Source of the DNA: Clostridiales bacterium
Lineage (GTDB): Bacteria > Bacillota > Clostridia > Lachnospirales > Lachnospiraceae
Direction: 5' to 3'
NCBI GenBank assembly: GCA_012519695.1
Contig: JAAYPT010000048.1
Location: 1-64,000 of the forward strand
Length of the DNA stretch: 64,000 nucleotides
Shown: positions 9,150 to 18,582 of the stretch, one piece after another
How positions within the stretch are numbered: the stretch's first letter is position 1
Layout: each line of letters opens with the position of its first letter
Program-made: the position numbers and the translations under genes
The notes under the pieces: generated by a model
What the model was told of the DNA's origin: nothing
Databases searched by the model: none
What the model saw: only the letters and a program-made list of their open reading frames with translations

Positions 9150-10079
9150 ATGAGTAAAATAGCAGAACATTTAACAGAACTGATAGGAAAGACTCCATTA
9201 TTAGAGCTGACCAATTATGAAAAAGAAAATGAACTGGAAGCAAAAATAATCGGAAAATTGGAATATTTCAATCCATTAGGAAGTGTCAAGGATCGTGTTG
9301 CTTATGCCATGATTGAGGACGGAATAAAAAAAGGCAAGATTAATAATGAAACAGTCATTATCGAACCAACCAGTGGAAACACAGGAATCGGGCTTGCATT
9401 TGTAGCAGCATCTAAGGGCTTACACTTAATTCTTACCATGCCGGATACCATGAGTGTAGAACGTAGAAAAATCGTTTCCGCATTAGGAGCTGAAATTGTT
9501 CTGACACCGGGAAAAGAAGGAATGAAGGGTGCCATTGCAAAGGCAGAGCAGTTAAAAGAAGAATACGGAAATGCCATTATCCCACAGCAGTTTGAAAATG
9601 CAGCAAATCCGGCAATTCATAAAGAAACAACTGCAAAAGAAATCTGGGAAGACACCGACGGAAAGGTAGACATCTTTGTTTCCGCAGTAGGAACCGGAGG
9701 AACATTGACCGGAACCGGAGCAGGATTAAGAGAAAAGAATCCGGATGTAAAAATTATTGCAGTAGAGCCAAAGGATTCCGCAGTACTTTCCGGAGGAAAG
9801 CCGGGACCACATAAGATTCAGGGAATCGGAGCAGGATTTGTACCAAAAGTATTGGATACCCAATTGATTGATGAGATTATACCGGTAGAAAATGAAGCAG
9901 CATTCCAGACGGCAAGAAAAGTAGCCAAAACAGATGGTTTGTTGGTTGGAATTTCATCAGGAGCAGCACTTTATGCAGCAGATGTATTAGCAAGAAGACC
10001 GGAAAATAAAGGCAAAAACATTGTAGTTTTATTACCGGATACAGGAGAACGTTATTTATCCACTGCATTGTTTGAATAG
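9150..10079 (+). CDS. cysK: Cysteine synthase A (O-acetylserine sulfhydrylase)
   Basis: PLP enzyme of 309 residues making L-cysteine from O-acetylserine and sulfide. The PLP lysine lies in [14 protein letters not shown], the substrate loop is [13 protein letters not shown], the phosphate-binding region is [11 protein letters not shown], and GISSGAA follows near the C-terminus. The length is typical of CysK. A GTG at 9147 directly precedes the ATG at 9150; I take the ATG, six bases after GGAAG. As the second gene of the sulfur operon it is the cysteine branch of sulfide use and may also be the partner of the adjacent CymR-like regulator. Confidence 0.93.
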   Translation: MSKIAEHLTELIGKTPLLELTNYEKENELEAKIIGKLEYFNPLGSVKDRVAYAMIEDGIKKGKINNETVIIEPTSGNTGIGLAFVAASKGLHLILTMPDTMSVERRKIVSALGAEIVLTPGKEGMKGAIAKAEQLKEEYGNAIIPQQFENAANPAIHKETTAKEIWEDTDGKVDIFVSAVGTGGTLTGTGAGLREKNPDVKIIAVEPKDSAVLSGGKPGPHKIQGIGAGFVPKVLDTQLIDEIIPVENEAAFQTARKVAKTDGLLVGISSGAALYAADVLARRPENKGKNIVVLLPDTGERYLSTALFE

Positions 10080-10096
10080 AATCAGGAGGAGCATTT

Positions 10097-11119
10097 ATGA
10101 GAAAGAAGGCAACAAGGATAACCGTTACGATTCTTGCAGCGGTGTTGGCGATGACATCTCTGACAGCTTGCGGAAAAAAGAAAAATAGTGATGGAACACT
10201 GACGCTAACCAATGTTTCTTATGATCCGACCCGAGAACTGTATGAGGAATACAATCAGGCCTTTGAGAAGCATTACAAGGAAGAACATGGAAAAGATATT
10301 AAGATTATTCAATCTCATGGAGGCTCCGGCAGTCAGGCGAGATCCGTAGTGGAAGGCAGTGATGCAGATGTGGTAACATTGGCACTTGCTCATGATATTA
10401 GCCTGATAGAAAAGTCCGGGCTCATCGAACCGGGATGGATAGAAGAATTTGACGGAAACTCTGCACCTTATACATCTACCATTGTGTTTTTAGTACGCAA
10501 GGGAAATGAAAAAGGAATCGAAGATTGGGATGACTTGGTGAAAAAGGGTGTAGATGTCATAACACCGGACCCAAAGAGTAGTGGCGGAGCTTGTTGGAAC
10601 TTTCTGGCTGCATGGGAATATGCCAGTGAAAAATATGATTCAGAAAAGAAAGTAAAGAAATTTGTAACAGATTTATATCAGAATGTATCTGTTATGGATT
10701 CCGGAGCGAGAGGAGCTACAACGACTTTTGTAGAAAACGGACAGGGAGATGTGCTGATTGCATGGGAAAATGAAGCAATTACAGCAATGAAGGAATATCC
10801 GGGAAAATATGAAATTGTAACTCCAAGTGTTAGTATTCTGGCAGAACCTAATGTTGCGATTGTAGATGCCAATGCAAAAAAAGATAACACTCAGGAAGCG
10901 GCAAAGGAATATTTGCAATACTTATATTCAGATGAAGCACAAAGAATTATTGGAGAAAATGGATATCGGCCAACAAATCCGGATATTTTACAGGAATTTT
11001 CCGATAAGTTTGATTTGAACGTTAAGTTATGTACCATAGATGATTTTGGCGGCTGGGATGAAGCCTACGAAAAGTTTTTCACCGATGGCGCGATTTTTGA
11101 TGAAATATATGATAATTAA
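10097..11119 (+). CDS. sbp: Sulfate/thiosulfate-binding lipoprotein of ABC importer
   Basis: Solute-binding protein of 340 residues. Its lipoprotein signal ends in LTAC with the lipidated cysteine at residue 25. The mature protein starts with the family pattern [20 protein letters not shown], and [31 protein letters not shown] and [11 protein letters not shown] are sulfate-pocket segments of the Sbp/CysP family. It would capture sulfate or thiosulfate outside the membrane and pass it to the CysT/CysW permeases encoded next. The start follows AGGAGG. Sulfate and thiosulfate specificity cannot be told apart from sequence. Confidence 0.92.
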   Translation: MRKKATRITVTILAAVLAMTSLTACGKKKNSDGTLTLTNVSYDPTRELYEEYNQAFEKHYKEEHGKDIKIIQSHGGSGSQARSVVEGSDADVVTLALAHDISLIEKSGLIEPGWIEEFDGNSAPYTSTIVFLVRKGNEKGIEDWDDLVKKGVDVITPDPKSSGGACWNFLAAWEYASEKYDSEKKVKKFVTDLYQNVSVMDSGARGATTTFVENGQGDVLIAWENEAITAMKEYPGKYEIVTPSVSILAEPNVAIVDANAKKDNTQEAAKEYLQYLYSDEAQRIIGENGYRPTNPDILQEFSDKFDLNVKLCTIDDFGGWDEAYEKFFTDGAIFDEIYDN

Positions 11120-11149
11120 GTAGAATGACTAGGAGAAAGAGGAGAAACC

Positions 11150-11998
11150 ATGAAAGGGTTAAGGAGGCAAAAACAGGCAAAAACCTGTAGGGTCATACCG
11201 GGATTTGGACTTAGTATGGGAGTGACAGTTACCATGTTGTCATTGCTGGTATTGATTCCACTGGCATCAGTTTTAATTTATTCCATGAAGTTATCACCGG
11301 AAGAATTTTTTCAGCTGATTGGAAGAAAAGAAGTAAGAAGTGCATTTTCCACCAGTATCATGTGTTCCTTCATCGCAGCTGTGGTAAATTGTGTATTTGG
11401 AGTGATTTTGGCATGGATATTAGTTCGGTATGAATTTCCGGGAAAACGATTATTAGATGGCTTGATAGAACTTCCGTTTGCATTACCAACAGCGGTTGCC
11501 GGAATCACCTTATCTAAGATGTATGCAGATACCGGTTTTCCGGGAAAATATTTAGCAAAGCTTGGAATACAGGTGTCCTACACGAAGATAGGTCTTACCA
11601 TAGCGTTGATATTTGTGGGAATCCCATTTGTAGTAAGAGCAATCCAGCCTATATTAGAAAAGCTGGATCCCTCCTATGAAGAAGCAGGAAATATGTTGGG
11701 AGCAAGCAAGGCAAGAATTTTTCGAAAAATAATTTTACCGGAGCTTCGCCCGGCATTGCTAACCGGATTTGGCTTAGCCTTTGCAAGAGGTGTAGGAGAA
11801 TACGGAAGTGTCATTTACATATCAGGAAATAGTGCAAGAAAGCATACACAGGTAGTTTCCTATGTAATTATGCAAAAGCTCAATTATGTAGATTATGCTG
11901 CTGCAACAGCCATTGCACTGGTAATGTTGATTTTATCCTTTTTGATTTTATTTTTGGTAAATATGGTGCAGGTACATCAGGCAAAACGAACAGCATAA
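11150..11998 (+). CDS. cysT: Sulfate ABC transporter permease CysT
   Basis: Permease of 282 residues with six membrane helices, the CysT/CysU subunit. The segment LPFALPTAVAGITLSKMY is typical for the family, and the EAA loop reads EEAGNMLGASKARIFRKIIL. It lies between the binding protein and CysW genes, in the canonical order of a sulfate importer. The N-terminus is rich in lysine and arginine on the cytoplasmic side, in line with positive-inside topology. The gene is intact. Confidence 0.92.
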   Translation: MKGLRRQKQAKTCRVIPGFGLSMGVTVTMLSLLVLIPLASVLIYSMKLSPEEFFQLIGRKEVRSAFSTSIMCSFIAAVVNCVFGVILAWILVRYEFPGKRLLDGLIELPFALPTAVAGITLSKMYADTGFPGKYLAKLGIQVSYTKIGLTIALIFVGIPFVVRAIQPILEKLDPSYEEAGNMLGASKARIFRKIILPELRPALLTGFGLAFARGVGEYGSVIYISGNSARKHTQVVSYVIMQKLNYVDYAAATAIALVMLILSFLILFLVNMVQVHQAKRTA

Positions 11999-12008
11999 GG
12001 AGGAAGAC

Positions 12009-12863
12009 ATGGAGAAAAAAGAACAGAAAAAACGGAGTAAAACAGAAATTATACTGATTACCGTGGGCGTACTTTTTATTGTCTGTATGCTGGTATTGCC
12101 ATTGATATCGGTAGTAACCAATTCATTAAAAGAGGGGATTCAATTTTACTTTCAGTCCTTAGCATCCGAATATGTAGTGTCTGCTCTGGGAGTAACATTG
12201 CTTGCAACTGTCATAGTCGTAGTAGTAAATACATTTTTTGGAATCATGGCAGCGTGGTTATTAACAAAATTTTCCTTCCGGGGAAAACATATTTTAGCAA
12301 CTTTAATAGATATTCCATTTTCTATTTCACCAGTTATTGCAGGACTTGCATTTTTGATGACATTTGGAAGACTTGGGTGGGCAGGAAAATACATTGAAAA
12401 AATCAATGAAGCACTTGGAACAGATATTAAAATTGTATTTGCAATTCCCGGTGTAATACTTGCCACCATATTTGTTACATTTCCATTTGTATCAAGAGAA
12501 ATCATTCCGGTATTGAATGCGCAGGGAAAAGAAGAGGAAGAAGCGGCAACCTTGATGGGAGCCAGCGGATTTCGGATTTTCCGAAAAATTACATTACCTC
12601 ATATGAAATGGGCATTACTCTATGGAATTATCCTTTGTACAGCCCGAGCACTGGGAGAATTTGGAGCAGTAAATGCATTATCTAAGACCCGAGGCGAAAC
12701 TTTTACTTTACCACTGGAAATCGATGCATTATACTTATCTGGGTCGGCTGATTCAATTACAGCTGCATTTGCAGTATCATCCTTACTGGTTATCATAGCA
12801 GTGTTGGTATTGGTATTACGAAATTTTGTAGAATATAAGTCAAAGAAAAAAGGAAAGGCATAG
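12009..12863 (+). CDS. cysW: Sulfate ABC transporter permease CysW
   Basis: Second sulfate permease, 284 residues, six helices, 10 bp after cysT with GGAGG before the ATG. Characteristic parts are IDIPFSISPVIAGLAFL and the EAA loop EEEAATLMGASGFRIFRKIT, followed by ARALGEFGAVNALS, all as in CysW. It forms the membrane channel with CysT. The charged N-terminus (MEKKEQKKRSKTE) is cytoplasmic. Confidence 0.92.
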   Translation: MEKKEQKKRSKTEIILITVGVLFIVCMLVLPLISVVTNSLKEGIQFYFQSLASEYVVSALGVTLLATVIVVVVNTFFGIMAAWLLTKFSFRGKHILATLIDIPFSISPVIAGLAFLMTFGRLGWAGKYIEKINEALGTDIKIVFAIPGVILATIFVTFPFVSREIIPVLNAQGKEEEEAATLMGASGFRIFRKITLPHMKWALLYGIILCTARALGEFGAVNALSKTRGETFTLPLEIDALYLSGSADSITAAFAVSSLLVIIAVLVLVLRNFVEYKSKKKGKA

Positions 12864-12874
12864 GAGGTGAAGGC

Positions 12875-13936
12875 ATGTACGTTGAAATGAAAGATATTGA
12901 AAAACATTATGGAGATTTCAAAGCATCGGATCATGTAAACTTTGGAATCGAAAAAGGAAAGCTGGTAGCATTACTGGGACCAAGCGGAAGTGGAAAAACA
13001 ACCATACTTCGTATGCTGGCAGGATTAGAGAATCCGGACTCAGGAGACATTCTCATTGACGGAAAAAGAATCAATGACATTCCGGCAGCAAAACGAGATA
13101 TTGGGTTTGTATTTCAAAATTATGCATTGTTTCGATATATGACAGTATTTGATAACATTGCCTTCGGCCTTGAAGTACAAAAGGTGCCAAAAGCTCAGAT
13201 TAAAGAGCGAGTAATGGAACTGATTCAGCTAACAGGACTTTCCGGAATGGAAAAGCGTTATCCAAGTCAGTTGTCAGGAGGACAGAGACAAAGAGTTGCT
13301 TTTGCAAGAGCCCTTGCTCCCAATCCACAGGTACTTCTTTTAGATGAACCGTTTGCAGCCATAGATGCGAAGGTAAGAACAGAACTTCGTAACTGGTTGA
13401 AAGATATGATACATAAAGTTGGAATTACCAGTATTTTCGTTACTCATGATCAGGATGAAGCAGTAGAAGTAGCAGATGAGATTATCATTACCAATCATGG
13501 AAGAATTGAACAGACCGGAACTCCAATGGAAATATATAAAACACCGGAAACCCCGTTCGTAGCACAGTTTATTGGAAAATCTACCGTAGTAAGTCACTAT
13601 GAACAATTAAATGGATTTGATTCTGTGGCAGGAGCATCTCAGGCAGTAATTCGACCGGAGTTTGTGAGAGTTTCTAAGAGCGGAAGACTAGAACAGTATA
13701 TGAGTGCGGCAGAAGAAGGTACCGTGGAAGAAGTGGTATTCCGGGGAAATCATTTAGAGCTTACCATTAACATTAAAGGAATTTCCATTAAGGCAGAGCG
13801 TTCCTTGGAAAAAGATCCGGTAAGTGTAGGAGAAAAAGTACAGGTATTGATTTATCGATTGTACATTTTTGATGAGAACAGAACTTATCTGATGGAAAAC
13901 AGCGCAATGCAGGAGAACGATGTATTCTATATCTAG
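12875..13936 (+). CDS. cysA: Sulfate/thiosulfate ABC importer ATPase CysA
   Basis: ATPase of 353 residues. Walker A GPSGSGKTT, Q-loop FQNYALFRYMTV (the FRYMTVFDNIAFGL stretch is typical of CysA), signature LSGGQRQRVAFARAL, Walker B LLLDEPFAAIDAKVR and H-loop FVTHDQDEAVE are all present. A TOBE-like C-terminal domain carries IRPEFVRVSKSG. The start follows TAGGAGGTGA. It completes the sbp-cysTWA importer that feeds sulfate to the enzymes encoded downstream. Confidence 0.94.
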   Translation: MYVEMKDIEKHYGDFKASDHVNFGIEKGKLVALLGPSGSGKTTILRMLAGLENPDSGDILIDGKRINDIPAAKRDIGFVFQNYALFRYMTVFDNIAFGLEVQKVPKAQIKERVMELIQLTGLSGMEKRYPSQLSGGQRQRVAFARALAPNPQVLLLDEPFAAIDAKVRTELRNWLKDMIHKVGITSIFVTHDQDEAVEVADEIIITNHGRIEQTGTPMEIYKTPETPFVAQFIGKSTVVSHYEQLNGFDSVAGASQAVIRPEFVRVSKSGRLEQYMSAAEEGTVEEVVFRGNHLELTINIKGISIKAERSLEKDPVSVGEKVQVLIYRLYIFDENRTYLMENSAMQENDVFYI

Positions 13937-13945
13937 GAGGCAGTT

Positions 13946-15655
13946 ATGAAGATTCAGAACAAGAAAATAATCCATACGGATGTTTTGATTATAGGTGGTG
14001 GAACCGCTGGATGTTATGCAGCACTTACCATTCGGGAACAGTCCAATCTGTCGGTTGTAATTGCAGAAAAGGCAAACATCAAACGAAGCGGTTGTCTGGC
14101 AGCAGGAGTAAATGCCATCAATGCTTATATCGTAAAGGGACGTAAACCGGAAGATTATGTGGATTATGCAAAAAAAGATGCAGATGACATTGTAAGAGAA
14201 GATTTGCTTCTTACCATGTCAGAAGGATTAAACCGTGTTACAGCAAAATTAGAACAATTAGGACTTGTGATTTTAAAGGATGAAAACGGAGAATACGTTG
14301 CAAGAGGAAATCGAAATATCAAGATTAATGGAGAAAACATTAAGCCGATTTTAGCAGATGCAGTAAAAGAATTAGAAGATGTAACCGTAATCAATCACTT
14401 AAATATCACAGATTACATAGTAAAAGACAATCAGATTTTGGGTGCATTTGGATTTAGTATAGAAGATGGAACTGCTTATGAGATAAGAGCAAAATCAGTG
14501 ATTTGTGCTACCGGAGGAGCTTCTGGATTATATAAGCCAAATAATCCGGGATTTTCCAGACATAAGATGTGGTATCCACCATTTAATACAGGAGCCGGAT
14601 ATGCCATGGGAATTCGTGCAGGTGCAGAAATGACAACCTTTGAGATGCGTTTCATCGCACTACGATGCAAAGATACCATTGCACCAACCGGAACTATCGC
14701 ACAGGGTGTAGGAGCAAAACAGGTAAATGCGTTAGGCGAAGTATACGAGAACAAATACGGACTTACCACTTCACAACGTGTATACGGAACAGTAAAAGAA
14801 AACTTAGAAGGACGCGGACCGTGTTACCTTCGTACAGAAGGAATTACACCAAAGCAGGATGAGGAGCTGTTAAAGGCATATTTAAATATGGCACCTAGCC
14901 AGACCTTAAAGTGGATAGAAGCAGGAAAAAATCCAAGTCAGCAAAATGTGGAAATCGAAGGAACAGAACCTTATGTAGTAGGCGGTCATACAGCCAGTGG
15001 TTACTGGGTAGATACCAATCGTCAAAGTACCATTCAGGGATTGTATGCAGCAGGAGATGTAGCAGGAGGATGTCCACAAAAATATGTAACCGGTGCTCTT
15101 GTGGAAGGTGAGATTGCAGCAGAAGCTATTGTACATAGCAATAACCAACTTACAAAGCAATACGAAGAACACAAGCTTACGGAACAGGAAGAAGAACAAC
15201 TTCTTACAGAAAAAGTGCAGGAATATGATAAGATTTTAAATGAAAAACAGCCGATGTTTACAGTAGAACAGTTAGAAGAAGCAATGCAAAAGGTAATGGA
15301 CACCTATGCAGGAGGAATCGGAAGTCACTATCAGTTCAATGAAAAACAGCTTTCTCTGGCAGAAGAGAAAATCAACCAGATTGAGCAGTTAGCAGAAGGT
15401 TTAAGTGCAGAAGATATGCACGAGCTGATGTTTGTATATGAATTAAAAGAACGACTTACCGTATGTAAGGTATTGATTGCACACTTAAGAGCCAGAAAAG
15501 AGACCAGATGGCATAGTTTTGCCGAGAATCTGGATTATCCGGAAAAAAGTGATGAATGGTTAAAATATGTAAACTCCCGTATGGAGGATGGAAAGATTCA
15601 GATCATATACCGAGATTTGGTAGAGAGAGGAGAACAGTATGAGCATAGTCATTAA
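13946..15655 (+). CDS. aprA: Adenylylsulfate (APS) reductase flavoprotein subunit, AprA-like
   Basis: FAD protein of 569 residues. The dinucleotide fold DVLIIGGGTAGCYAALTI starts at about residue 12; RSGCLAAGVNAINAYI, CATGGASGLYKPNN and TGALVEGEIAAEA are family segments, as is the pocket around MWYPPFNTGAGYAMG. AprA reduces APS to sulfite and AMP. It is followed by an AprB-like ferredoxin and CysDN, so APS made by CysDN is reduced here without PAPS. No PAPS reductase or APS kinase gene is present. The protein is slightly smaller than dissimilatory AprA (about 650), in line with the assimilation-linked forms known in Clostridia. Confidence 0.85.
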   Translation: MKIQNKKIIHTDVLIIGGGTAGCYAALTIREQSNLSVVIAEKANIKRSGCLAAGVNAINAYIVKGRKPEDYVDYAKKDADDIVREDLLLTMSEGLNRVTAKLEQLGLVILKDENGEYVARGNRNIKINGENIKPILADAVKELEDVTVINHLNITDYIVKDNQILGAFGFSIEDGTAYEIRAKSVICATGGASGLYKPNNPGFSRHKMWYPPFNTGAGYAMGIRAGAEMTTFEMRFIALRCKDTIAPTGTIAQGVGAKQVNALGEVYENKYGLTTSQRVYGTVKENLEGRGPCYLRTEGITPKQDEELLKAYLNMAPSQTLKWIEAGKNPSQQNVEIEGTEPYVVGGHTASGYWVDTNRQSTIQGLYAAGDVAGGCPQKYVTGALVEGEIAAEAIVHSNNQLTKQYEEHKLTEQEEEQLLTEKVQEYDKILNEKQPMFTVEQLEEAMQKVMDTYAGGIGSHYQFNEKQLSLAEEKINQIEQLAEGLSAEDMHELMFVYELKERLTVCKVLIAHLRARKETRWHSFAENLDYPEKSDEWLKYVNSRMEDGKIQIIYRDLVERGEQYEHSH

Positions 15656-15953
15656 CCAAAAGAAATGTGTGGGATGCAGAAAATGTATGCAGGTATGTCC
15701 AGGAACCTTAATTAAGGCGAATGAGAATGGCAAGGCATACATCAAATACCCAAAAGACTGCTGGGGCTGTGTCTCCTGTGTAAAAGAATGTCAGTTTGAT
15801 GCCATTGATTTTTATCTTGGTGCCGACATTGGAGGAATGGGAAGCAAGATGAATGTAACAAGTAAAGGGGATATGATTTACTGGAATATTACCAAGTCTT
15901 GTGGAGAAAAACAAACCATAGAAATTGATAGAACAAAGTCAAACCAATACTAG
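15639..15953 (+). CDS. aprB: 4Fe-4S ferredoxin subunit of APS reductase, AprB-like
   Basis: A 104-residue iron-sulfur protein with two C-x2-C-x2-C-x3-C clusters: [13 protein letters not shown] near residue 9 and [12 protein letters not shown] near residue 41. It overlaps aprA by 17 bp, so the two are translationally coupled and very probably form the reductase dimer, with the ferredoxin passing electrons to the FAD. It is shorter than dissimilatory AprB (about 150 residues) and lacks most of its C-terminal tail. The electron source is not encoded as an obvious reductase in this operon. Confidence 0.82.
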   Translation: MSIVINQKKCVGCRKCMQVCPGTLIKANENGKAYIKYPKDCWGCVSCVKECQFDAIDFYLGADIGGMGSKMNVTSKGDMIYWNITKSCGEKQTIEIDRTKSNQY

Positions 15954-15969
15954 AAAAAAGGAGAAAAAT

Positions 15970-16869
15970 ATGAGCGAATTATCACATCTTGATGAATTAG
16001 AAGCAGAAGCCATCTACATCATCCGTGAGGTGGCGGCAGAATGCGAAAAGCCGGTAATGTTATATTCTATTGGAAAGGACAGTTCCGTTATGCTTCATCT
16101 GGCACTGAAAGCTTTCTATCCGGAGAAGCCACCTTTTCCGTTTTTACATGTAAACACTACCTGGAAGTTTAAAGAAATGATTGAGTTCCGTGACAAGGTA
16201 GCACAAAAATACGGAATCGAAATGTTAGAGTACATTAACCAGGATGGTGTAAAGCAGGGAATCAACCCATTTGATCATGGTTCTGCTTATACCGATATTA
16301 TGAAAACACAGGCATTGAAACAGGCATTAAATAAATACGGATTTACCGCAGCATTTGGTGGTGGAAGACGTGACGAAGAAAAGTCCAGAGCAAAAGAAAG
16401 AATCTTTTCCTTCCGAAACGAAGCACAGGCATGGGATCCGAAAAATCAAAGACCGGAAATGTGGAAGTTATATAACACCAAGATTCATAAAGGGGAAAGT
16501 ATTCGAGTATTCCCAATTTCCAACTGGACAGAAAAGGATATCTGGCAGTATATTAAACGAGAAAATATCGATATCGTACCATTGTATTTTGCAAAAGAAC
16601 GTCCGGTAGTATACCGAGATGGAAACATCATTATGGTAGATGATGACAGAATGAGACTTCGTCCGGGAGAAAAAATCGAACATAAGAGTATTCGATTCCG
16701 TACCTTGGGTTGCTACCCACTAACCGGAGGTGTAGAGTCCACAGCAACTACTTTGGATGAGATTATAGAAGAAACCTTGAGTGCAGTATCCTCAGAGCGA
16801 ACCAGCCGAGTAATTGATAATGAAGAGGCTGGAAGCATGGAAAGAAGAAAAAGGGAGGGATATTTCTAA
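15970..16869 (+). CDS. cysD: Sulfate adenylyltransferase subunit 2
   Basis: PP-loop ATP pyrophosphatase of 299 residues that forms APS from ATP and sulfate together with CysN. The PP-loop is [15 protein letters not shown] near residue 32. [20 protein letters not shown] and [10 protein letters not shown] are typical CysD segments, and the tail REGYF ends as in the family. I use the ATG at 15970 ([11 protein letters not shown]) because AAGGAGAA precedes it; an upstream in-frame ATG at 15925 lies inside aprB and has no ribosome site. Confidence 0.94.
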   Translation: MSELSHLDELEAEAIYIIREVAAECEKPVMLYSIGKDSSVMLHLALKAFYPEKPPFPFLHVNTTWKFKEMIEFRDKVAQKYGIEMLEYINQDGVKQGINPFDHGSAYTDIMKTQALKQALNKYGFTAAFGGGRRDEEKSRAKERIFSFRNEAQAWDPKNQRPEMWKLYNTKIHKGESIRVFPISNWTEKDIWQYIKRENIDIVPLYFAKERPVVYRDGNIIMVDDDRMRLRPGEKIEHKSIRFRTLGCYPLTGGVESTATTLDEIIEETLSAVSSERTSRVIDNEEAGSMERRKREGYF

Positions 16870-16870
16870 G

Positions 16871-18568
16871 ATGAGCGGATTATTAAAATTTATTACTTGC
16901 GGAAGCGTAGACGATGGAAAGTCCACCTTAATCGGACATATTTTGTATGATGCAAAATTGTTATATGCAGATCAGGAAAAAGCATTGGAATTAGACAGTA
17001 AGGTAGGAAGTCGTGGAGGAGCTATTGACTATTCTTTATTACTGGATGGACTTATGGCAGAAAGAGAACAGGGAATTACCATTGATGTGGCATATCGTTA
17101 TTTTACCACAGACAATCGTAGCTTTATTGTAGCCGATACTCCGGGACATGAAGAGTACACCAGAAATATGGCAGTAGGAGCTTCCTTTGCAGACTTAGCG
17201 GTTATCTTGGTAGATGCAAAGCAAGGTGTATTGGTACAGACCAGAAGACATGCAAGAATCTGTTCCTTAATGGGAATTCGTTATTTTGTATTTGCAGTAA
17301 ACAAAATGGATTTGGTAGGATATGATGAAAAACGATTCAAAGAAATCGAAGCACAGATTGCAGAACTTACCAAAGAATTAAAACTTGCAAGTGTAAAAAT
17401 CATTCCGGTATCAGCAACCGAGGGGGATAACGTTACAGAAAAGTCTCCAAATATGCCATGGTATGAAGGAGAAGCATTGCTTCCATATTTGGAGCAGGTA
17501 GATGTTTCCGAAAAGTCCAAAGAAGAAGGATTTTATCTTCCGGTACAGCGTGTATGCCGACCAAATCATACCTTCCGTGGTTTTCAGGGACAGGTGGAAT
17601 CGGGAAGCATTCAGGTGGGTGATGTAATTACAACTTTGCCAAGCCGTGAAGAAGCAAAAGTAAAGAGTATTTTAGTAGGGAACAAAGAAAGTCAGAGTGC
17701 TGTAAAAGGCAATCCGGTTACCATTCAGTTAGATAAAGAAGTGGATGTTTCCAGAGGATGTGTATTGGTAAATGGAAGTGACCTTCCGGTAAGCAATCAC
17801 ATTGTGGTAACTCTTTTGTGGATGGATGACGAAGAACTTGTTATCGGAAAAGATTATCTGGTAAAATTAGGAACGAGACAAATTCCGGGTGTATTAACTG
17901 CAATTAAACATAAAATTGATGTAAATTCCGGTGAATTTATCGAAACAGACCATTTAGTAAAAAATGAAATTGCATTATGCGAGATTTCCTTACAGGAAAA
18001 CATCGTAGTGGATGTATTCTCTCGTCACAAGACATTAGGAGAATTGATTTTAATTGACAGAATCACCAATATGACCTCTGCCTGCGGTGTAGTAGAAGAA
18101 GTAAAGCAGGGACAGGAAGATGGAAACTATTCTTTCGTAGCCGGAGATATTAAGGCAAGAGGTGATGTTTTCGAAGAGTTCTATTACAATATGGAGAGCT
18201 TAAATATTGCCAAGGCAAAACCGGTAAAAGACATTTATACCGTAGGTGATACCATTCCGGTTAAGGGAGAAAGCTATCATTACCCGGATAACTTTGATAT
18301 TTTAGTACTTCGTGATAAAGTAGTAGTAGAAATTAGAGAAGAGAAAGTAGCAGCAATTAAATTGATTTCCGAATACAATTATAGTGGTTATCCATTAGTA
18401 AACGGAAGAGGATTTGCAATCGGCGTAGAATCCAAAGAGCAGTATGAAGAATTCCTTGCAGATGTGAAGAAGACAGGAGAAAATCCGGATGCGGAACTTA
18501 TGGATAAGTGGATGAAGTTTGAAACATATCGTAGCATTACATTCCATGATAATTTCTGGATTATTTAA
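16871..18568 (+). CDS. cysN: Sulfate adenylyltransferase subunit 1 (GTPase)
   Basis: EF-Tu-like GTPase of 565 residues that drives APS synthesis by CysD. G1 GSVDDGKSTLIGHIL, G2/G3 REQGITIDVAYRYF and DTPGHEEYTRNM, and G4 NKMD are present, followed by beta-barrel domains. The length exceeds the usual ~475 of stand-alone CysN. The C-terminal ~130 residues (ESLNIAKAKPVKDIYTVGDT onward) are not an APS kinase domain, since no second P-loop is seen. The ATG at 16871 is used, with GGGAGGGA upstream; it starts 1 bp after the cysD stop. Confidence 0.92.
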   Translation: MSGLLKFITCGSVDDGKSTLIGHILYDAKLLYADQEKALELDSKVGSRGGAIDYSLLLDGLMAEREQGITIDVAYRYFTTDNRSFIVADTPGHEEYTRNMAVGASFADLAVILVDAKQGVLVQTRRHARICSLMGIRYFVFAVNKMDLVGYDEKRFKEIEAQIAELTKELKLASVKIIPVSATEGDNVTEKSPNMPWYEGEALLPYLEQVDVSEKSKEEGFYLPVQRVCRPNHTFRGFQGQVESGSIQVGDVITTLPSREEAKVKSILVGNKESQSAVKGNPVTIQLDKEVDVSRGCVLVNGSDLPVSNHIVVTLLWMDDEELVIGKDYLVKLGTRQIPGVLTAIKHKIDVNSGEFIETDHLVKNEIALCEISLQENIVVDVFSRHKTLGELILIDRITNMTSACGVVEEVKQGQEDGNYSFVAGDIKARGDVFEEFYYNMESLNIAKAKPVKDIYTVGDTIPVKGESYHYPDNFDILVLRDKVVVEIREEKVAAIKLISEYNYSGYPLVNGRGFAIGVESKEQYEEFLADVKKTGENPDAELMDKWMKFETYRSITFHDNFWII

Positions 18569-18582
18569 GGAGGTAACAACAG

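Noticed and set aside
15925-15969. Longer CysD start at 15925
   Set aside because: It would lie inside the aprB reading frame and lacks a ribosome site; the ATG at 15970 has AAGGAGAA upstream.
16871-18568. CysN-CysC fusion with APS kinase domain
   Set aside because: The C-terminal part of the 565-residue protein has no second P-loop, so PAPS formation is not supported.
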